Shown: in pieces, positions 1-8,187 of the stretch | Numbering within the stretch: the stretch's first letter is position 1 | How the letters are laid out: the number at the start of each line of letters is the position of its first letter | Source: Sporosarcina sp. D27 | Lineage (GTDB): Bacteria > Bacillota > Bacilli > Bacillales_A > Planococcaceae | Assembly (NCBI RefSeq): GCF_000586555.1 | Contig: NZ_AZUC01000056.1 | Span: 1 to 64,000 of the forward strand | Direction: 5' to 3' | DNA: 64,000 nucleotides | Notes under the pieces: generated by a model | Database searches by the model: none | The model's input: the letters and a program-made list of their open reading frames with translations, nothing else | Told to the model about the DNA's origin: nothing | Made by a program: the position numbers and the translations under genes

Positions 1-260
1 CGCGAAAAGTGATCATACCCCCTGAAAAGTGCTCATAAACCACGAAAAGTGATCATACCCTTTGAAAAGTGCTCATAAATCTCGAAAAGTGATCATAACT
101 TCTGAAAAGTGCTCATAAACCACGAAAAGTGATCATAACTTCTGAAAAGTGCTCATAAATCGCGAAAAGTGATCATACCCTCTGGAAAGTGCTCATAAAT
201 CGCGAAAAGTGATCATACCTTCTGAAAAGTGCTCATAAACCCCAAAAATCTTCTCATAAC
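1..260. repeat. Tandem intergenic array, family A (20-bp half-units)
   Basis: Twelve half-units follow one another at exactly 20-bp spacing. They alternate between GAAAAGTGATCATA and GAAAAGTGCTCATA cores, followed by AAC, ACC or AAT and a short variable joint, so the full period is 40 bp. The only systematic difference between the two types is A versus C, which makes or breaks the palindrome TGATCA and the GATC tetramer. The last unit (about 241-260) is degenerate. The array starts at or before the window edge and lies beyond the 3' end of hemQ. Because 20 is not a multiple of 3 and stops are frequent, it is not coding. Confidence 0.95.
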
Positions 261-261
261 C

Positions 262-300
262 ACAAAAAAACCACCCCTGGGGATACCCCAAAAGGCGGCT
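262..300 (-). terminator. Rho-independent terminator of hemQ
   Basis: Read on the minus strand, a GC-rich stem (TGGGG paired with CCCCA, flanked by CCGCC and GGTGG) is followed by a run of seven T. It lies 18 bp beyond the hemQ stop codon and separates the gene from the repeat array. Confidence 0.7.
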
Positions 301-317
301 CACAATCTAAACTACCT

Positions 318-1070
318 TCACACCGCGAAGAAATCTGCGCGTGTGTCATCTTGTAAAATTGTTCCTACGAAGAACTCGCCGAACTCGCTGTAGCGCGCGC
401 TCACTTCGTCAAAACGCATTTCATAGATTAATTTCTTAAACTGAAGCACGTCGTCCGCGAATAGTGTAACGCCCCACTCGTGGTCGTCGAAACCGACAGA
501 ACCAGAGATGATTTGCTTCACTTTGCCAGCGTAGCTACGGCCGATTAAGCCATGGCTGCGCATCATTTCTTTACGGATATCCATATCGAGCATGTACCAG
601 TTGACGTCGCCTTCGCGCTTCTTGTCCATAGGGTAGAAGCAGACGTATTGGCTACGTGGAAGTTCAGGATACAAACGTCCGCGAACGTATGGATTCTGGT
701 ATGGATCTTCATCCGAATCTCCACCAGCCAGGTAGTTAGAGAGTTCCACTACGGATACGTAAGAATACGCAGGAAGGGTGAAGTCTGCGATGGTGAGTTT
801 ATTGAATTCTGCTTCAAGCTGTTGTAATTCGTCCATCGTTGGGCGCAACGTCATGAGCATGAAATCGGCTTTTTGACCGACGATTGTATAAAATGCATGG
901 CTGCCTGTTTTGTTTTCATCCGCAACGTTCAGCTTGTCTAGAAACGCGACGAACTCGTCAACTGCGTGCTGGCGCTCTTCCTTGGAAATGAGTTTCCAAG
1001 AGGTCCAGTCCATAGTACGGAAGTCGTGTAATACATACCAGCCATCCAGCGTTTGTGCTGCTTCAATCAT
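318..1070 (-). CDS. hemQ: Coproheme decarboxylase (HemQ/ChdC)
   Basis: This 250-residue protein belongs to the chlorite dismutase-like family. It converts Fe-coproporphyrin III to heme b in the coproporphyrin-dependent heme pathway of Gram-positive bacteria, in the cytoplasm. Supporting marks are the YPMDKKR segment, which holds the Tyr and Lys of the active site, and SHGLIGR with the expected proximal heme-ligand His. The length is typical. The start has an AAAGGAG ribosome site 8-10 bp upstream. It is divergent from lipL, as expected for the ywfI/ywfL neighbourhood of B. subtilis. The assignment is secure at family level. Confidence 0.95.
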   Translation of the reverse strand: MIEAAQTLDGWYVLHDFRTMDWTSWKLISKEERQHAVDEFVAFLDKLNVADENKTGSHAFYTIVGQKADFMLMTLRPTMDELQQLEAEFNKLTIADFTLPAYSYVSVVELSNYLAGGDSDEDPYQNPYVRGRLYPELPRSQYVCFYPMDKKREGDVNWYMLDMDIRKEMMRSHGLIGRSYAGKVKQIISGSVGFDDHEWGVTLFADDVLQFKKLIYEMRFDEVSARYSEFGEFFVGTILQDDTRADFFAV

Positions 1071-1288
1071 GAGAAATCGAACTCCTTTAAATTGAGATTC
1101 GTACGGGTGGACGGAGAAAAACCCCCGAGGCAGCCGTTCTTTTCTCAGTGTACCATAACGGACAACTTCAATTCAGCCAAGACACCGGATGTCACTAATT
1201 CGACACCGCACAGCAAGTGGAAGAGGAACGAATTGTGGTGTAGACTGAGGATAATCAAACAAAAACATTCACATACAGGAGTCTACTT

Positions 1289-2131
1289 ATGACAGCAATT
1301 GAATCCTATTTATCCATCCCGACATGGCGTTATATAGATGAATCCCTGTCGGCTAAAAATCGATCTGCATTAGAATCGTTCGCAGCAGACGATACACTTT
1401 GCCAGCTAGTCGGTCAACTACAAAGTGCACCAACCGTCCGTACATGGGTGCACGATCATACAATTGTTCTCGGCGTTCAGGATCATCGACTCCCACATCT
1501 AGAACGCGCATTACCAGCCATCCACGAGGCAGGATATAAAACAATCGTCCGAAATTCAGGTGGACTTGCGGTCGTCCTCGATAGTGGTGTGCTCAACATT
1601 TCCATCGTATTATCTGAACAGAGTGGTTCAATCGATATCTCGGTAGGCTACGACGTCATGCTGGAATTTATCCGCATGCTATTTCCGGAAACAGGTGACA
1701 GGATTGAGGCCTATGAAATCGTAGGATCGTATTGTCCAGGAAGTTATGATCTTAGCATCGATGGGAAGAAGTTCGCTGGAATCTCCCAGCGTCGATTACG
1801 ACAAGGCGTCGCCGTCCAAGTCTATCTATGTATTGAAGACAGCGGTAGCGAGCGAGCAGCAATCGTGAAAGAATTGTATGAAACTGGACTAGGAGGAGAG
1901 ATTACGAAATTTGCCTACCCTGTGATTCAGCCGGAAACAATGGCATCGTTATCCGAACTACTCGACCAGCCGCTTACTGTCCAAGATGTTAACTTGCGAA
2001 TTCAACAACAGTTGAATATGCTTGCAGAAAACGTACAATCTGGCGGTTTCCGTGACGAGGAAATGGAACTTTACACGTATTATTTGAATCGTGTCGTCGA
2101 ACGTAACGCCAAAATGATTGCTCGAGAATAA
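1289..2131 (+). CDS. lipL: Octanoyl-[GcvH]:protein N-octanoyltransferase LipL
   Basis: LipL is an amidotransferase of the biotin/lipoyl ligase fold. It moves octanoyl groups from GcvH to the E2 subunits of 2-oxoacid dehydrogenases during lipoate assembly. The motif GSYCPGSYDLS contains the catalytic Cys, and the nearby KKFAG contains the conserved Lys, near residues 152-166. The 280-residue length matches B. subtilis YwfL. An AGGAG site precedes the ATG. It is a single gene, divergent from hemQ and convergent with rsfA across a shared hairpin. Confidence 0.93.
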   Translation: MTAIESYLSIPTWRYIDESLSAKNRSALESFAADDTLCQLVGQLQSAPTVRTWVHDHTIVLGVQDHRLPHLERALPAIHEAGYKTIVRNSGGLAVVLDSGVLNISIVLSEQSGSIDISVGYDVMLEFIRMLFPETGDRIEAYEIVGSYCPGSYDLSIDGKKFAGISQRRLRQGVAVQVYLCIEDSGSERAAIVKELYETGLGGEITKFAYPVIQPETMASLSELLDQPLTVQDVNLRIQQQLNMLAENVQSGGFRDEEMELYTYYLNRVVERNAKMIARE

Positions 2132-2144
2132 CAAAAACATTAAA

Positions 2145-2182
2145 AAAGAACCGCCTATTTTAATGAATAGGGGGTTCTTTCG
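2145..2182. terminator. Bidirectional terminator between lipL and rsfA, overlapping the rsfA 3' end
   Basis: The inverted repeat AAAGAACC-CCTATT / AATAGG-GGTTCTTT sits between the convergent genes, with A/T runs on both sides so it can act in both directions. The right arm overlaps the last codons of rsfA (stop at 2160-2162). Confidence 0.8.
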
Positions 2183-2792
2183 AGATTAAATTTCCGTTTT
2201 GCTCCATTTTGAAAGCGGGAGCGGTATGTTCGCCTTCTTCGTTCAACGTTACAAGACGACGAGCTCGATTCATAATTTCAACAAATTGTTCATAGTCATC
2301 GCGAATGGTTTTGTTGTCTTTTTTCAGACGCTCTACCATTTTTTCAAGCTCTGTGACACGGGACTGAGCAGTTTTTGCAGTTTGCTGCCAACGCAGCGCA
2401 TCATTGTTAATACCACCTGAGTGATGCATGCGAATTAAGAATGCAATAACGGTATCCATGGAAAGTGCAGAAAGCGGAACAGACACCGCGCGTTGGTCAT
2501 CTTCATTCGTTTGAACCGAGTAAAGAGGTGTCGCACGACGTTTGAAGTCTGTACCAAGTACTCGCAAAGCTTGCTTCCGTTCTTTCTTTGCTTGTGACAA
2601 TTCTTTCTCGTAGTCTTGTCTTACAACAGCGTTCCAACGAAATCCACATGCAGCTGCAGTTCGATTCAACGCATCCCCGACTTCTTCAAATGCACTTAGT
2701 TGAGTGCTGCCTTCTCGCACATGTCGTAGTACCGTCTCTGCCAATAACGTGTCGTTTTCTTCCAACCATGCATCTTGTCTAATTTTAACCAT
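2160..2792 (-). CDS. rsfA: Prespore-specific regulator RsfA family
   Basis: RsfA-family transcription factors fine-tune sigma-F dependent genes in the forespore. The first 60 or so residues (VKIRQDAW to the RWNAV and VRQDYE segments) form the Myb/SANT-like DNA-binding region typical of the family. A coiled-coil segment around residues 140-180 (LEKMVERLKKDNK) likely mediates oligomerisation. I chose the ATG at 2792 because AGGAGG lies 8 bp upstream; a TTG two codons earlier would be only 3 bp from it. The position next to lipL matches B. subtilis ywfN. It is consistent with an endospore former. Confidence 0.85.
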   Translation of the reverse strand: MVKIRQDAWLEENDTLLAETVLRHVREGSTQLSAFEEVGDALNRTAAACGFRWNAVVRQDYEKELSQAKKERKQALRVLGTDFKRRATPLYSVQTNEDDQRAVSVPLSALSMDTVIAFLIRMHHSGGINNDALRWQQTAKTAQSRVTELEKMVERLKKDNKTIRDDYEQFVEIMNRARRLVTLNEEGEHTAPAFKMEQNGNLISKEPPIH

Positions 2793-2930
2793 CTCCAATG
2801 CCTCCTAATAATTCGTTCTCTCTTTCTACTGACAGCATGGACAGCACGCGAGAATTTTATACAGAACAAAAGATTGATACTTTCATCTTTTTCGAATGTG
2901 CCATTTGCAGCTGTCGAACTTGCTGATTTT

Positions 2931-2939
2931 TGGTATACT
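2931..2939 (+). promoter_or_regulatory. Probable extended -10 promoter of ywfO
   Basis: TGG-TATACT forms an extended -10 element 27 bp ahead of the ywfO start. No good -35 is visible at the usual spacing, which is compatible with an extended -10 promoter. Confidence 0.4.
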
Positions 2940-2965
2940 AGATAAACGTTGAACGGAGGTGCGAA

Positions 2966-4264
2966 ATGTCGTACGAGCATGAGAAACTGGCAGAAGAAAA
3001 GGTGTTTAAAGACCCGGTACACCGCTATATTCACGTGAGAGATCGCGTCATTTGGGATGTCATTGGCACCCGGGAATTTCAGCGACTGCGCAGAATTCGG
3101 CAGCTTGGCACAACGTATCTCGTCTTCCACGGAGCAGAGCATAGTCGATTCCAACACTCGCTCGGCGTCTATGAAATTGTCCGTCGCATCATCGATAGCG
3201 GCTTCGGAGGACGTCCCGAGTGGAATGAGGATGAACGGCTGGTCGCACTGTGTGCAGCACTCCTGCATGACCTCGGTCATGGACCGTTTTCACATGCGTT
3301 CGAGAAAGTATTCGATTTGGACCACGAGAAGTTTACACAAGCGATTTTGTTAGGAGACACGGAAGTGAATGCAGTGTTAAGCCGCGTCAGTCCTGAGTTT
3401 CCACAACGTGTAGCCGATGTCGTCGGTAAAACATACAAGGACAAGCTTGTTATCAGTTTGATATCCAGCCAAATCGACGCAGACCGTATGGATTACTTGC
3501 AGCGGGACGCCTATTATACAGGCGTTCAATATGGACATTTCGATATGGAGCGAATTTTGCGCGTCATGCGTCCTGCAGAAGAACAAGTTGTCATCAAGTC
3601 AAGCGGCATGCACGCCGTCGAAGATTACATCATGAGTCGCTACCAAATGTATTGGCAAGTCTATTTTCATCCCGTTTCCCGCAGTGCAGAAGTGATTCTC
3701 ATCAAGATTTTGCACCGCGCAAAAGCGCTATATAAAGATGGCTATCGGTTCCTACAAGACCCTGTACCATTCCGGTCTTTTTTCGATAAAACCATTACAC
3801 TCGAAGACTATATCTCGTTGGACGAAGGAGTCTTATTTACATATTTCCAGCTTTGGATGAAAGAACAAGACCCAATTCTATCTGACTTATGTCGTCGATT
3901 CATTAATCGCAAGCTATTTCAATATGCCGAGTTCGATCCTGCGAAAGAATATCGCAAAATTGGTCAACTCGATTCATTGTTCAAAGAAGCAGGCATTGAT
4001 CCCGAATATTATTTAGTTACGGACTCTTCTTCCGATTTACCTTATGATTTTTATCGCCCAGGAGAAGAAAACGAACGCGTTCCAATCTACTTACAACTTC
4101 CAAATGGGGAGTTGAGCGAACTGTCACGGTCATCCGATATCGTCGATGCCATTTCCGGCAAGCGCCGTACGGACCACAAAATCTATTTCCCTGAAGACAT
4201 ACTTGAAGCAGGGCAAGAGGACAATCCTCTCTATAAGGAAATTTTACAGCTAGTAAGAGGCTAG
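2966..4264 (+). CDS. ywfO: HD-domain phosphohydrolase YwfO
   Basis: This 432-residue metal-dependent HD-superfamily hydrolase resembles SAMHD1/dGTPase-type nucleotidases. Conserved metal ligands are seen as HSRFQHSLG, LHDLGHGPFSH and the later SQIDADRMDYL, all within the first 190 residues. Relatives cleave nucleoside triphosphates, but the physiological substrate is not settled. A ribosome site GGAGG precedes the ATG by 7 bp. ywgA follows 15 bp downstream, so the two are probably cotranscribed. Confidence 0.88.
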   Translation: MSYEHEKLAEEKVFKDPVHRYIHVRDRVIWDVIGTREFQRLRRIRQLGTTYLVFHGAEHSRFQHSLGVYEIVRRIIDSGFGGRPEWNEDERLVALCAALLHDLGHGPFSHAFEKVFDLDHEKFTQAILLGDTEVNAVLSRVSPEFPQRVADVVGKTYKDKLVISLISSQIDADRMDYLQRDAYYTGVQYGHFDMERILRVMRPAEEQVVIKSSGMHAVEDYIMSRYQMYWQVYFHPVSRSAEVILIKILHRAKALYKDGYRFLQDPVPFRSFFDKTITLEDYISLDEGVLFTYFQLWMKEQDPILSDLCRRFINRKLFQYAEFDPAKEYRKIGQLDSLFKEAGIDPEYYLVTDSSSDLPYDFYRPGEENERVPIYLQLPNGELSELSRSSDIVDAISGKRRTDHKIYFPEDILEAGQEDNPLYKEILQLVRG

Positions 4265-4279
4265 AAAGGAGCGTGCGCA

Positions 4280-4786
4280 ATGCTTGCGGAACACGCGAAA
4301 ATCGTTCAGATGATTTCCCTGGCGGATGAAGTCAATGGAAGAAAGAAACTACAGAAGATGGTCTACATATTGAAAAAAATGGAGTTTTCCTTTGTAGAGA
4401 AATACGAATTGCACATGTACGGCCCCTATTCAGAGGAGCTGACGTTGCGCGTCGAAGAGCTTTGCGAAATGGGATTTTTGGCTGAAACGTGCACAGACAA
4501 AGGGTCATACGTCCAATACACGTACCAAGTAACCGAAGACGGACTTAAGTTTTCAGAAACGGGAGACGCTCCAGTAGCCTCCCTTGCGCCATGCATCAGC
4601 AAGTTGAATGACCAAAGTTCACGCTTCTTGGAACTCGTCTCTACGTTGCTTTATTTTGATCACCTTGAGCGCACTGAGCAAATCGAAAAAGTCCGTATCG
4701 TCAAGAACAAATTGAATTTCTCAGATGAGGAAATGGATGCTGCATTTGCATTCATCGCAGAAATGTCAGCCTGTGCTGTCGCGTAA
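4280..4786 (+). CDS. ywgA: YwgA family protein
   Basis: This conserved Bacillales protein of 168 residues is of unknown function. The N-terminal part (KLQKMVYILKK and YGPYSEEL) resembles the wHTH-like fold seen in YwgA and SocA-type antitoxin-related domains; I recognise the family, not a function. It follows ywfO directly with an AAAGGAG site and is followed by a strong hairpin, so it probably ends the operon. Confidence 0.8.
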   Translation: MLAEHAKIVQMISLADEVNGRKKLQKMVYILKKMEFSFVEKYELHMYGPYSEELTLRVEELCEMGFLAETCTDKGSYVQYTYQVTEDGLKFSETGDAPVASLAPCISKLNDQSSRFLELVSTLLYFDHLERTEQIEKVRIVKNKLNFSDEEMDAAFAFIAEMSACAVA

Positions 4787-4797
4787 TTCATGCCACT

Positions 4798-4843
4798 AAA
4801 AAGCCGGATGCGCAAGGGGTTCCTTGCTACATCCGGCTTTTCT
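4798..4843. terminator. Bidirectional terminator between ywgA and the tautomerase gene
   Basis: The stem AAAAAGCCGGATG / CATCCGGCTTTTT around a 19-base loop lies between two convergent genes and has A/T runs on both sides. Confidence 0.88.
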
Positions 4844-5028
4844 TATTGGTCACTTAATCGTTTGCCACCAACGGCATAATGATTCTTCGGCATTTCTTCG
4901 ATGAACACCACAATGTTTTCCCGTGGTGCATTGGCAGTTTCCATGACCGCTTCCGTCACTTTTTCCACCATCGCACGCTTTTGTTCTTCCGTGCGACCTT
5001 CCAACATCTTTACAGTTACATACGGCAT
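4843..5028 (-). CDS. 4-oxalocrotonate tautomerase family enzyme (YwhB-like)
   Basis: A 61-residue tautomerase. After Met removal the N-terminal Pro (MPYVTVKM) would be the catalytic base, and the two conserved arginine regions (GRTEEQKR, NAPREN) are present. Members act on 2-hydroxymuconate or similar enols as small hexamers, and the natural substrate in Bacilli is unknown. An AAAGGTGG site precedes the ATG. It is divergent from ywhD, with only 68 bp between the start codons. Confidence 0.88.
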   Translation of the reverse strand: MPYVTVKMLEGRTEEQKRAMVEKVTEAVMETANAPRENIVVFIEEMPKNHYAVGGKRLSDQ

Positions 5029-5096
5029 ACAATTTCCACCTTTCCATGAATTTCGGTATAGTAGATATACTACCAGATAGAAAGGGGTTTGCGGAA

Positions 5097-5627
5097 ATGG
5101 CAGACGAACAAAAACCGAAACAAAAGTTAGGGTTCACCATTATAAAGAACGACCCAACAGATGGCCATAAAGGATTCGGCATCGGATCGCTATCGTTGGA
5201 AAACATCACACCCGTCATGGTTGACACAGGAGAAGAGCTAGCTTCCATCGAAATCGGCGCCATGCATGCGAAGAGCGACATCGAGCGGGGTATCAAGTTC
5301 ACAACAAATCGAGAAGACTCTGAAGGCGGCAAGCTCTACTGGCTCGTCTGGGTCACAATCGATTTCAATGAAAACGGACCGTATTATGCGGGAGTCACGT
5401 CTTGTGAAATGATTGTCAACCGTGAAAAACGCCGTGGATATAAGGTGCTCGCTGATCACGTGAATTTGATGGATAAATCCATGAAGCGCCGCATTATCGT
5501 AGATAATATGGATGGAAAGTCGAAAAAAGTGCTAGCGGACTTCCTGAAAACGCACAATGAAGATATGTGGAGTAATAGTGAACCAAAACTTCACATCGAT
5601 CTCAGTGAATCGTCCCCTCATTTATGA
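5097..5627 (+). CDS. ywhD: YwhD family protein
   Basis: This conserved Bacillales protein of 176 residues has no established function. It matches YwhD in order of segments (LGFTIIKNDPTDGHKGFG near the N-terminus, SCEMIVNREKRRGYK in the middle). I start it at 5097 because a GAAAGGGG site lies 6-10 bp upstream and the product then begins MADEQKPKQKLG. An earlier in-frame ATG at 5046 lies inside the divergent promoter region and lacks a ribosome site. Confidence 0.85.
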   Translation: MADEQKPKQKLGFTIIKNDPTDGHKGFGIGSLSLENITPVMVDTGEELASIEIGAMHAKSDIERGIKFTTNREDSEGGKLYWLVWVTIDFNENGPYYAGVTSCEMIVNREKRRGYKVLADHVNLMDKSMKRRIIVDNMDGKSKKVLADFLKTHNEDMWSNSEPKLHIDLSESSPHL

Positions 5628-5665
5628 AATAGGTCGAAAAATCACTGAAAATCGACAATAGGTAG

Positions 5666-5694
5666 TTGAATGTCTCGACAAAACGAAGTAAAAT
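5666..5694 (+). promoter_or_regulatory. Sigma-A type promoter of a candidate small RNA
   Basis: TTGAAT and TAAAAT are separated by exactly 17 bp, close to the vegetative consensus. No open reading frame starts in the following 100 bp, and a strong terminator ends about 95 bp downstream of the -10. Confidence 0.6.
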
Positions 5695-5700
5695 AAGGAT

Positions 5701-5790
5701 AGCTTGCAATTGCTAAGCTAGGACACACGGGTTCGCCCGACAAAAAAGCTCCCCGCCCGTTAGACCCAACAGGCAGGAAGCTTTTTTTGT
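5701..5790 (+). ncRNA. Candidate small structured RNA of about 90 nt
   Basis: Between a consensus-like promoter and a terminator lies a stretch with three predicted hairpins. The first is TAGCTT/AAGCTA around GCAATTGC. The second is CGGG-TTCG-CCCG, a perfect UUCG tetraloop hairpin. The third is the terminator stem AAAAAAGCT...AGCTTTTTTT, whose loop is C-rich (CCCCGCCCG and GACCCAAC). C-rich loops are typical of regulatory RNAs that pair with Shine-Dalgarno sequences, which is only an analogy here. I do not recognise a known family. It could also be simply a trailer of ywhD read through to the terminator. Confidence 0.45.
5746..5790. terminator. Terminator between ywhD/small RNA and pbpG
   Basis: AAAAAAGCT-CCCGCC pairs with GGC-GG-AGCTTTTTTT. 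The A and T runs on both sides suggest bidirectional use for the plus-strand transcripts and for pbpG. Confidence 0.75.
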
Positions 5791-5884
5791 TGTGAAAAGG
5801 AAGTTTTTTCTAGTGAAAAGGTGTGAAGAATTCTAGCGGCTCTTGCTAAGCCCAATCAATTGCGTATAGGCACGTTGGAGGAAC

Positions 5885-5965
5885 CAATTCGCTCGTTACC
5901 ACGAGGAACCCGCTCGTTGCCGCGGGCCACCCGCCCGTTCAACAAGGCCCCTCTCTCATTCCAAC
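5885..5965. repeat. Tandem intergenic array, family E (21-bp half-units)
   Basis: GCTCGTT-type cores recur at 5891, 5912, 5933 (GCCCGTT) and weakly at 5954 (TCTCATT), that is, every 21 bp. Between them is ACCACGAGG or GCCGCGGG. The array abuts the 3' end of pbpG, whose stop is at 5967-5969. A single similar core, AACCCGCTCGTTG, appears again near 56150. Confidence 0.7.
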
Positions 5966-5966
5966 A

Positions 5967-8024
5967 TCACTCAAAAAACGAAAATGGGAACAACTCGAAC
6001 TCCTTCTCTTTCTTCGAACCAGTCATCCGTGACTCACGCAACGTTTTATCCGTACAAAGTTGCTTCGGAACGTCCTTCTCTTTCATATAAACAAGCCGCT
6101 GCTTGCTGCACCCTTCAACCGCCAAGCCACCCGTTTCGATATCCACAGTCACGCCTTTCACGCCCTTCGGTGGAAGAAAGGGCTCAGACAGCAATCCCTC
6201 ATGGGCACCTTCCATAAATTCGATCCAAATCTGTTTCGACACAGATTTATCGATTGCATTTTCTAACTGTTTCCCGACGTCATAGCCTGTCCATATACCC
6301 GCAGTCAGCGTTGGTGAATAACCAATCAAATATTGATCGGATATCGTCGTTCCTGACTTAGCGGCATAAGGACGAGATTGCTTCGCTCGCATTGAAATAC
6401 CTGTAGAAGTCAAATAATCATTGAAAACAGGGTCAAACATGCCGGTCAATAAATGCGTCAACACAAACGCGTTCTGCTCTGTCATCGCCCGCTTTTTTGT
6501 TTGTTCAGGATGCTCGTATACAAGTTTTCCACGAGAATCTTCGATGGATAAAATCATCACGGGTTCCACTTTCTTTCCACCGGAGGCGATTCGATTATAC
6601 GCACCCGTCATTTCAAACAGCGTCACAGAAGACGTCCCGAGTGCTACTGCAGGAGACTCCGGAAACTTTACATTAATCCCGAGGTTCTCAGCCATTGCAT
6701 TGTACTTTTTGTATCCAACCTCTTCCAGCGTTTTCACGGCGTAAATGTTGTCCGACACCGCAACGGCCTGCGCAAGCGAAATCGGGTGATCCCCGAATTT
6801 GCCGTTCACGTTGCTTGGTTCATATGAAGAACGTCCATCGTCATACGTGAAAATTGTCCGCTCTGTCGAGATATACGTAAGGGGATTAAACCCGTCTTCC
6901 AAAGCCGCCGCATACAAAATGGGTTTCATCGCAGAACCAGGTTGCCGCTTCGCCTGGGTTACCCGGTTAAACGGACTACCAGCAAAACTCCGGCCTCCAA
7001 CCATCGCTGTCACTTCACCCGTCTCAGGTTTCATCGCAACGAATCCGACCTGTAACTCATTCTCTGGCATCTTGTTCGCAATAACATCTTCAGCGGTTTT
7101 TTGATGCTTCAAGTCAAGCGTCGTCTTAATGGTCCACCCGCCTTCAGCAGGGTACCGTCCCTTGTCGGTCAAGATTTTTTCAGCCTCTTGCCATACCTCA
7201 TTCAAAAAGTAGGGAGCGACATCTTTAGAACTTGACCAATCTTCTGCTTTTAGCGCTAGGTTCTGATTTGCCGCACGATCTTTTTGCTCCGAGGATATGA
7301 ACCCTTGTTCTTCCATCAATCTCAAAACAATTTTTCTTCGATCTGTAGATTTTTCTAAATTTGCTACTGGGGAATAAATCGAAGGACCTTTCGGAATCGC
7401 TGCAATTGTGGCGGCTTCTTCCAACGTCAGTTCGCTCGCTGATTTCGCAAAGAAATACCGACTTGCTGCTTCCACACCATACATTCCATGTCCGAAATAC
7501 ACAGTATTCAAATAGCCTTCTAAAATCTTTTCTTTATCGTAAAATAACTCCATCCGGTATGCGTAGAGCGCTTCATTCGCCTTACGGGTCCATGACTTTT
7601 CATTGGATAAATACAAGTTTCTTGCATACTGTTGCGTAATCGTACTCGCACCTTCTACTTTTCGACGAGCCTTGACGTCTTTTAGCACCGCACCGCCAAT
7701 CCGTTTGTAGTCAAAACCGTTATGCTTATAAAAGTTTTTATCCTCTACGGCGATGAACGCGTCCACTAGGGAAGGAGACATGTTGTCAATATCGACCCAG
7801 TAACGTCGCTCGCCCGAAAAACGATCACCGATTTCCTTATTATTACGGTCCATAAAAACAGATGCTTCAGGAACGCTTAACGAAGGCGCGCCGGCAATTT
7901 GTGCATACACTCTCAGGCAGACAAGCACTGTAAACAGTGCGGTTGCAGCAGTAATTGCGACCAGCCCGGCGAAACGGAACCGTGCTCTGCGTTTATTCTT
8001 TTTTACATAGTCCGTTCGCCGCAT
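5967..8024 (-). CDS. pbpG: Class A penicillin-binding protein (PbpG/PBP2c type)
   Basis: A bifunctional peptidoglycan synthase of 685 residues. After a basic cytoplasmic tail (KKNKRRARFR) comes one membrane segment at about residues 18-42. The glycosyltransferase domain follows, with the catalytic EDKNFYKHNGFD and the TITQQYARN and Y-FGHGMYGVE motifs. The transpeptidase domain has SxxK in QPGSAMKP, SxN in VSDN and the KSG triad in AAKSGTT. Length and context (ywhD neighbour) match B. subtilis ywhE/pbpG, a sigma-F/G-controlled enzyme of germ-cell-wall synthesis; sporulation control here is inferred only. A GAGGAGG site precedes the ATG. The C-terminus ends shortly after the transpeptidase domain without a long extension. 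Confidence 0.92.
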   Translation of the reverse strand: MRRTDYVKKNKRRARFRFAGLVAITAATALFTVLVCLRVYAQIAGAPSLSVPEASVFMDRNNKEIGDRFSGERRYWVDIDNMSPSLVDAFIAVEDKNFYKHNGFDYKRIGGAVLKDVKARRKVEGASTITQQYARNLYLSNEKSWTRKANEALYAYRMELFYDKEKILEGYLNTVYFGHGMYGVEAASRYFFAKSASELTLEEAATIAAIPKGPSIYSPVANLEKSTDRRKIVLRLMEEQGFISSEQKDRAANQNLALKAEDWSSSKDVAPYFLNEVWQEAEKILTDKGRYPAEGGWTIKTTLDLKHQKTAEDVIANKMPENELQVGFVAMKPETGEVTAMVGGRSFAGSPFNRVTQAKRQPGSAMKPILYAAALEDGFNPLTYISTERTIFTYDDGRSSYEPSNVNGKFGDHPISLAQAVAVSDNIYAVKTLEEVGYKKYNAMAENLGINVKFPESPAVALGTSSVTLFEMTGAYNRIASGGKKVEPVMILSIEDSRGKLVYEHPEQTKKRAMTEQNAFVLTHLLTGMFDPVFNDYLTSTGISMRAKQSRPYAAKSGTTISDQYLIGYSPTLTAGIWTGYDVGKQLENAIDKSVSKQIWIEFMEGAHEGLLSEPFLPPKGVKGVTVDIETGGLAVEGCSKQRLVYMKEKDVPKQLCTDKTLRESRMTGSKKEKEFELFPFSFFE

Positions 8025-8124
8025 CTCATCCCAACCTCCTCGACACTCTTTAAAAAGTAGTATGCGAAAGGTGAGGGCAAATTAAACGGAAGACTTGGAA
8101 AAAACGCATCTTGTCAAGCAATGA

Positions 8125-8154
8125 TTGAAAAAAGGACTGTTGGAAGGCTATAAT
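8125..8154 (+). promoter_or_regulatory. Promoter of ywiB-argS
   Basis: TTGAAA, 18 bp, TATAAT. It is placed 34 bp ahead of the ywiB start codon at 8188. Confidence 0.75.
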
Positions 8155-8187
8155 AGAGAGATATATGAAATTAAAGGCGGTGAGCGG

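Noticed and set aside
1..260. CRISPR array
   Set aside because: Units are 20 bp and abut each other with no unique spacers of 30 bp or so, and no cas genes are in the window.
2966..3280. Long minus-strand frame opposite the start of ywfO
   Set aside because: It is a shadow of ywfO, whose HD motifs and ribosome site are clear.
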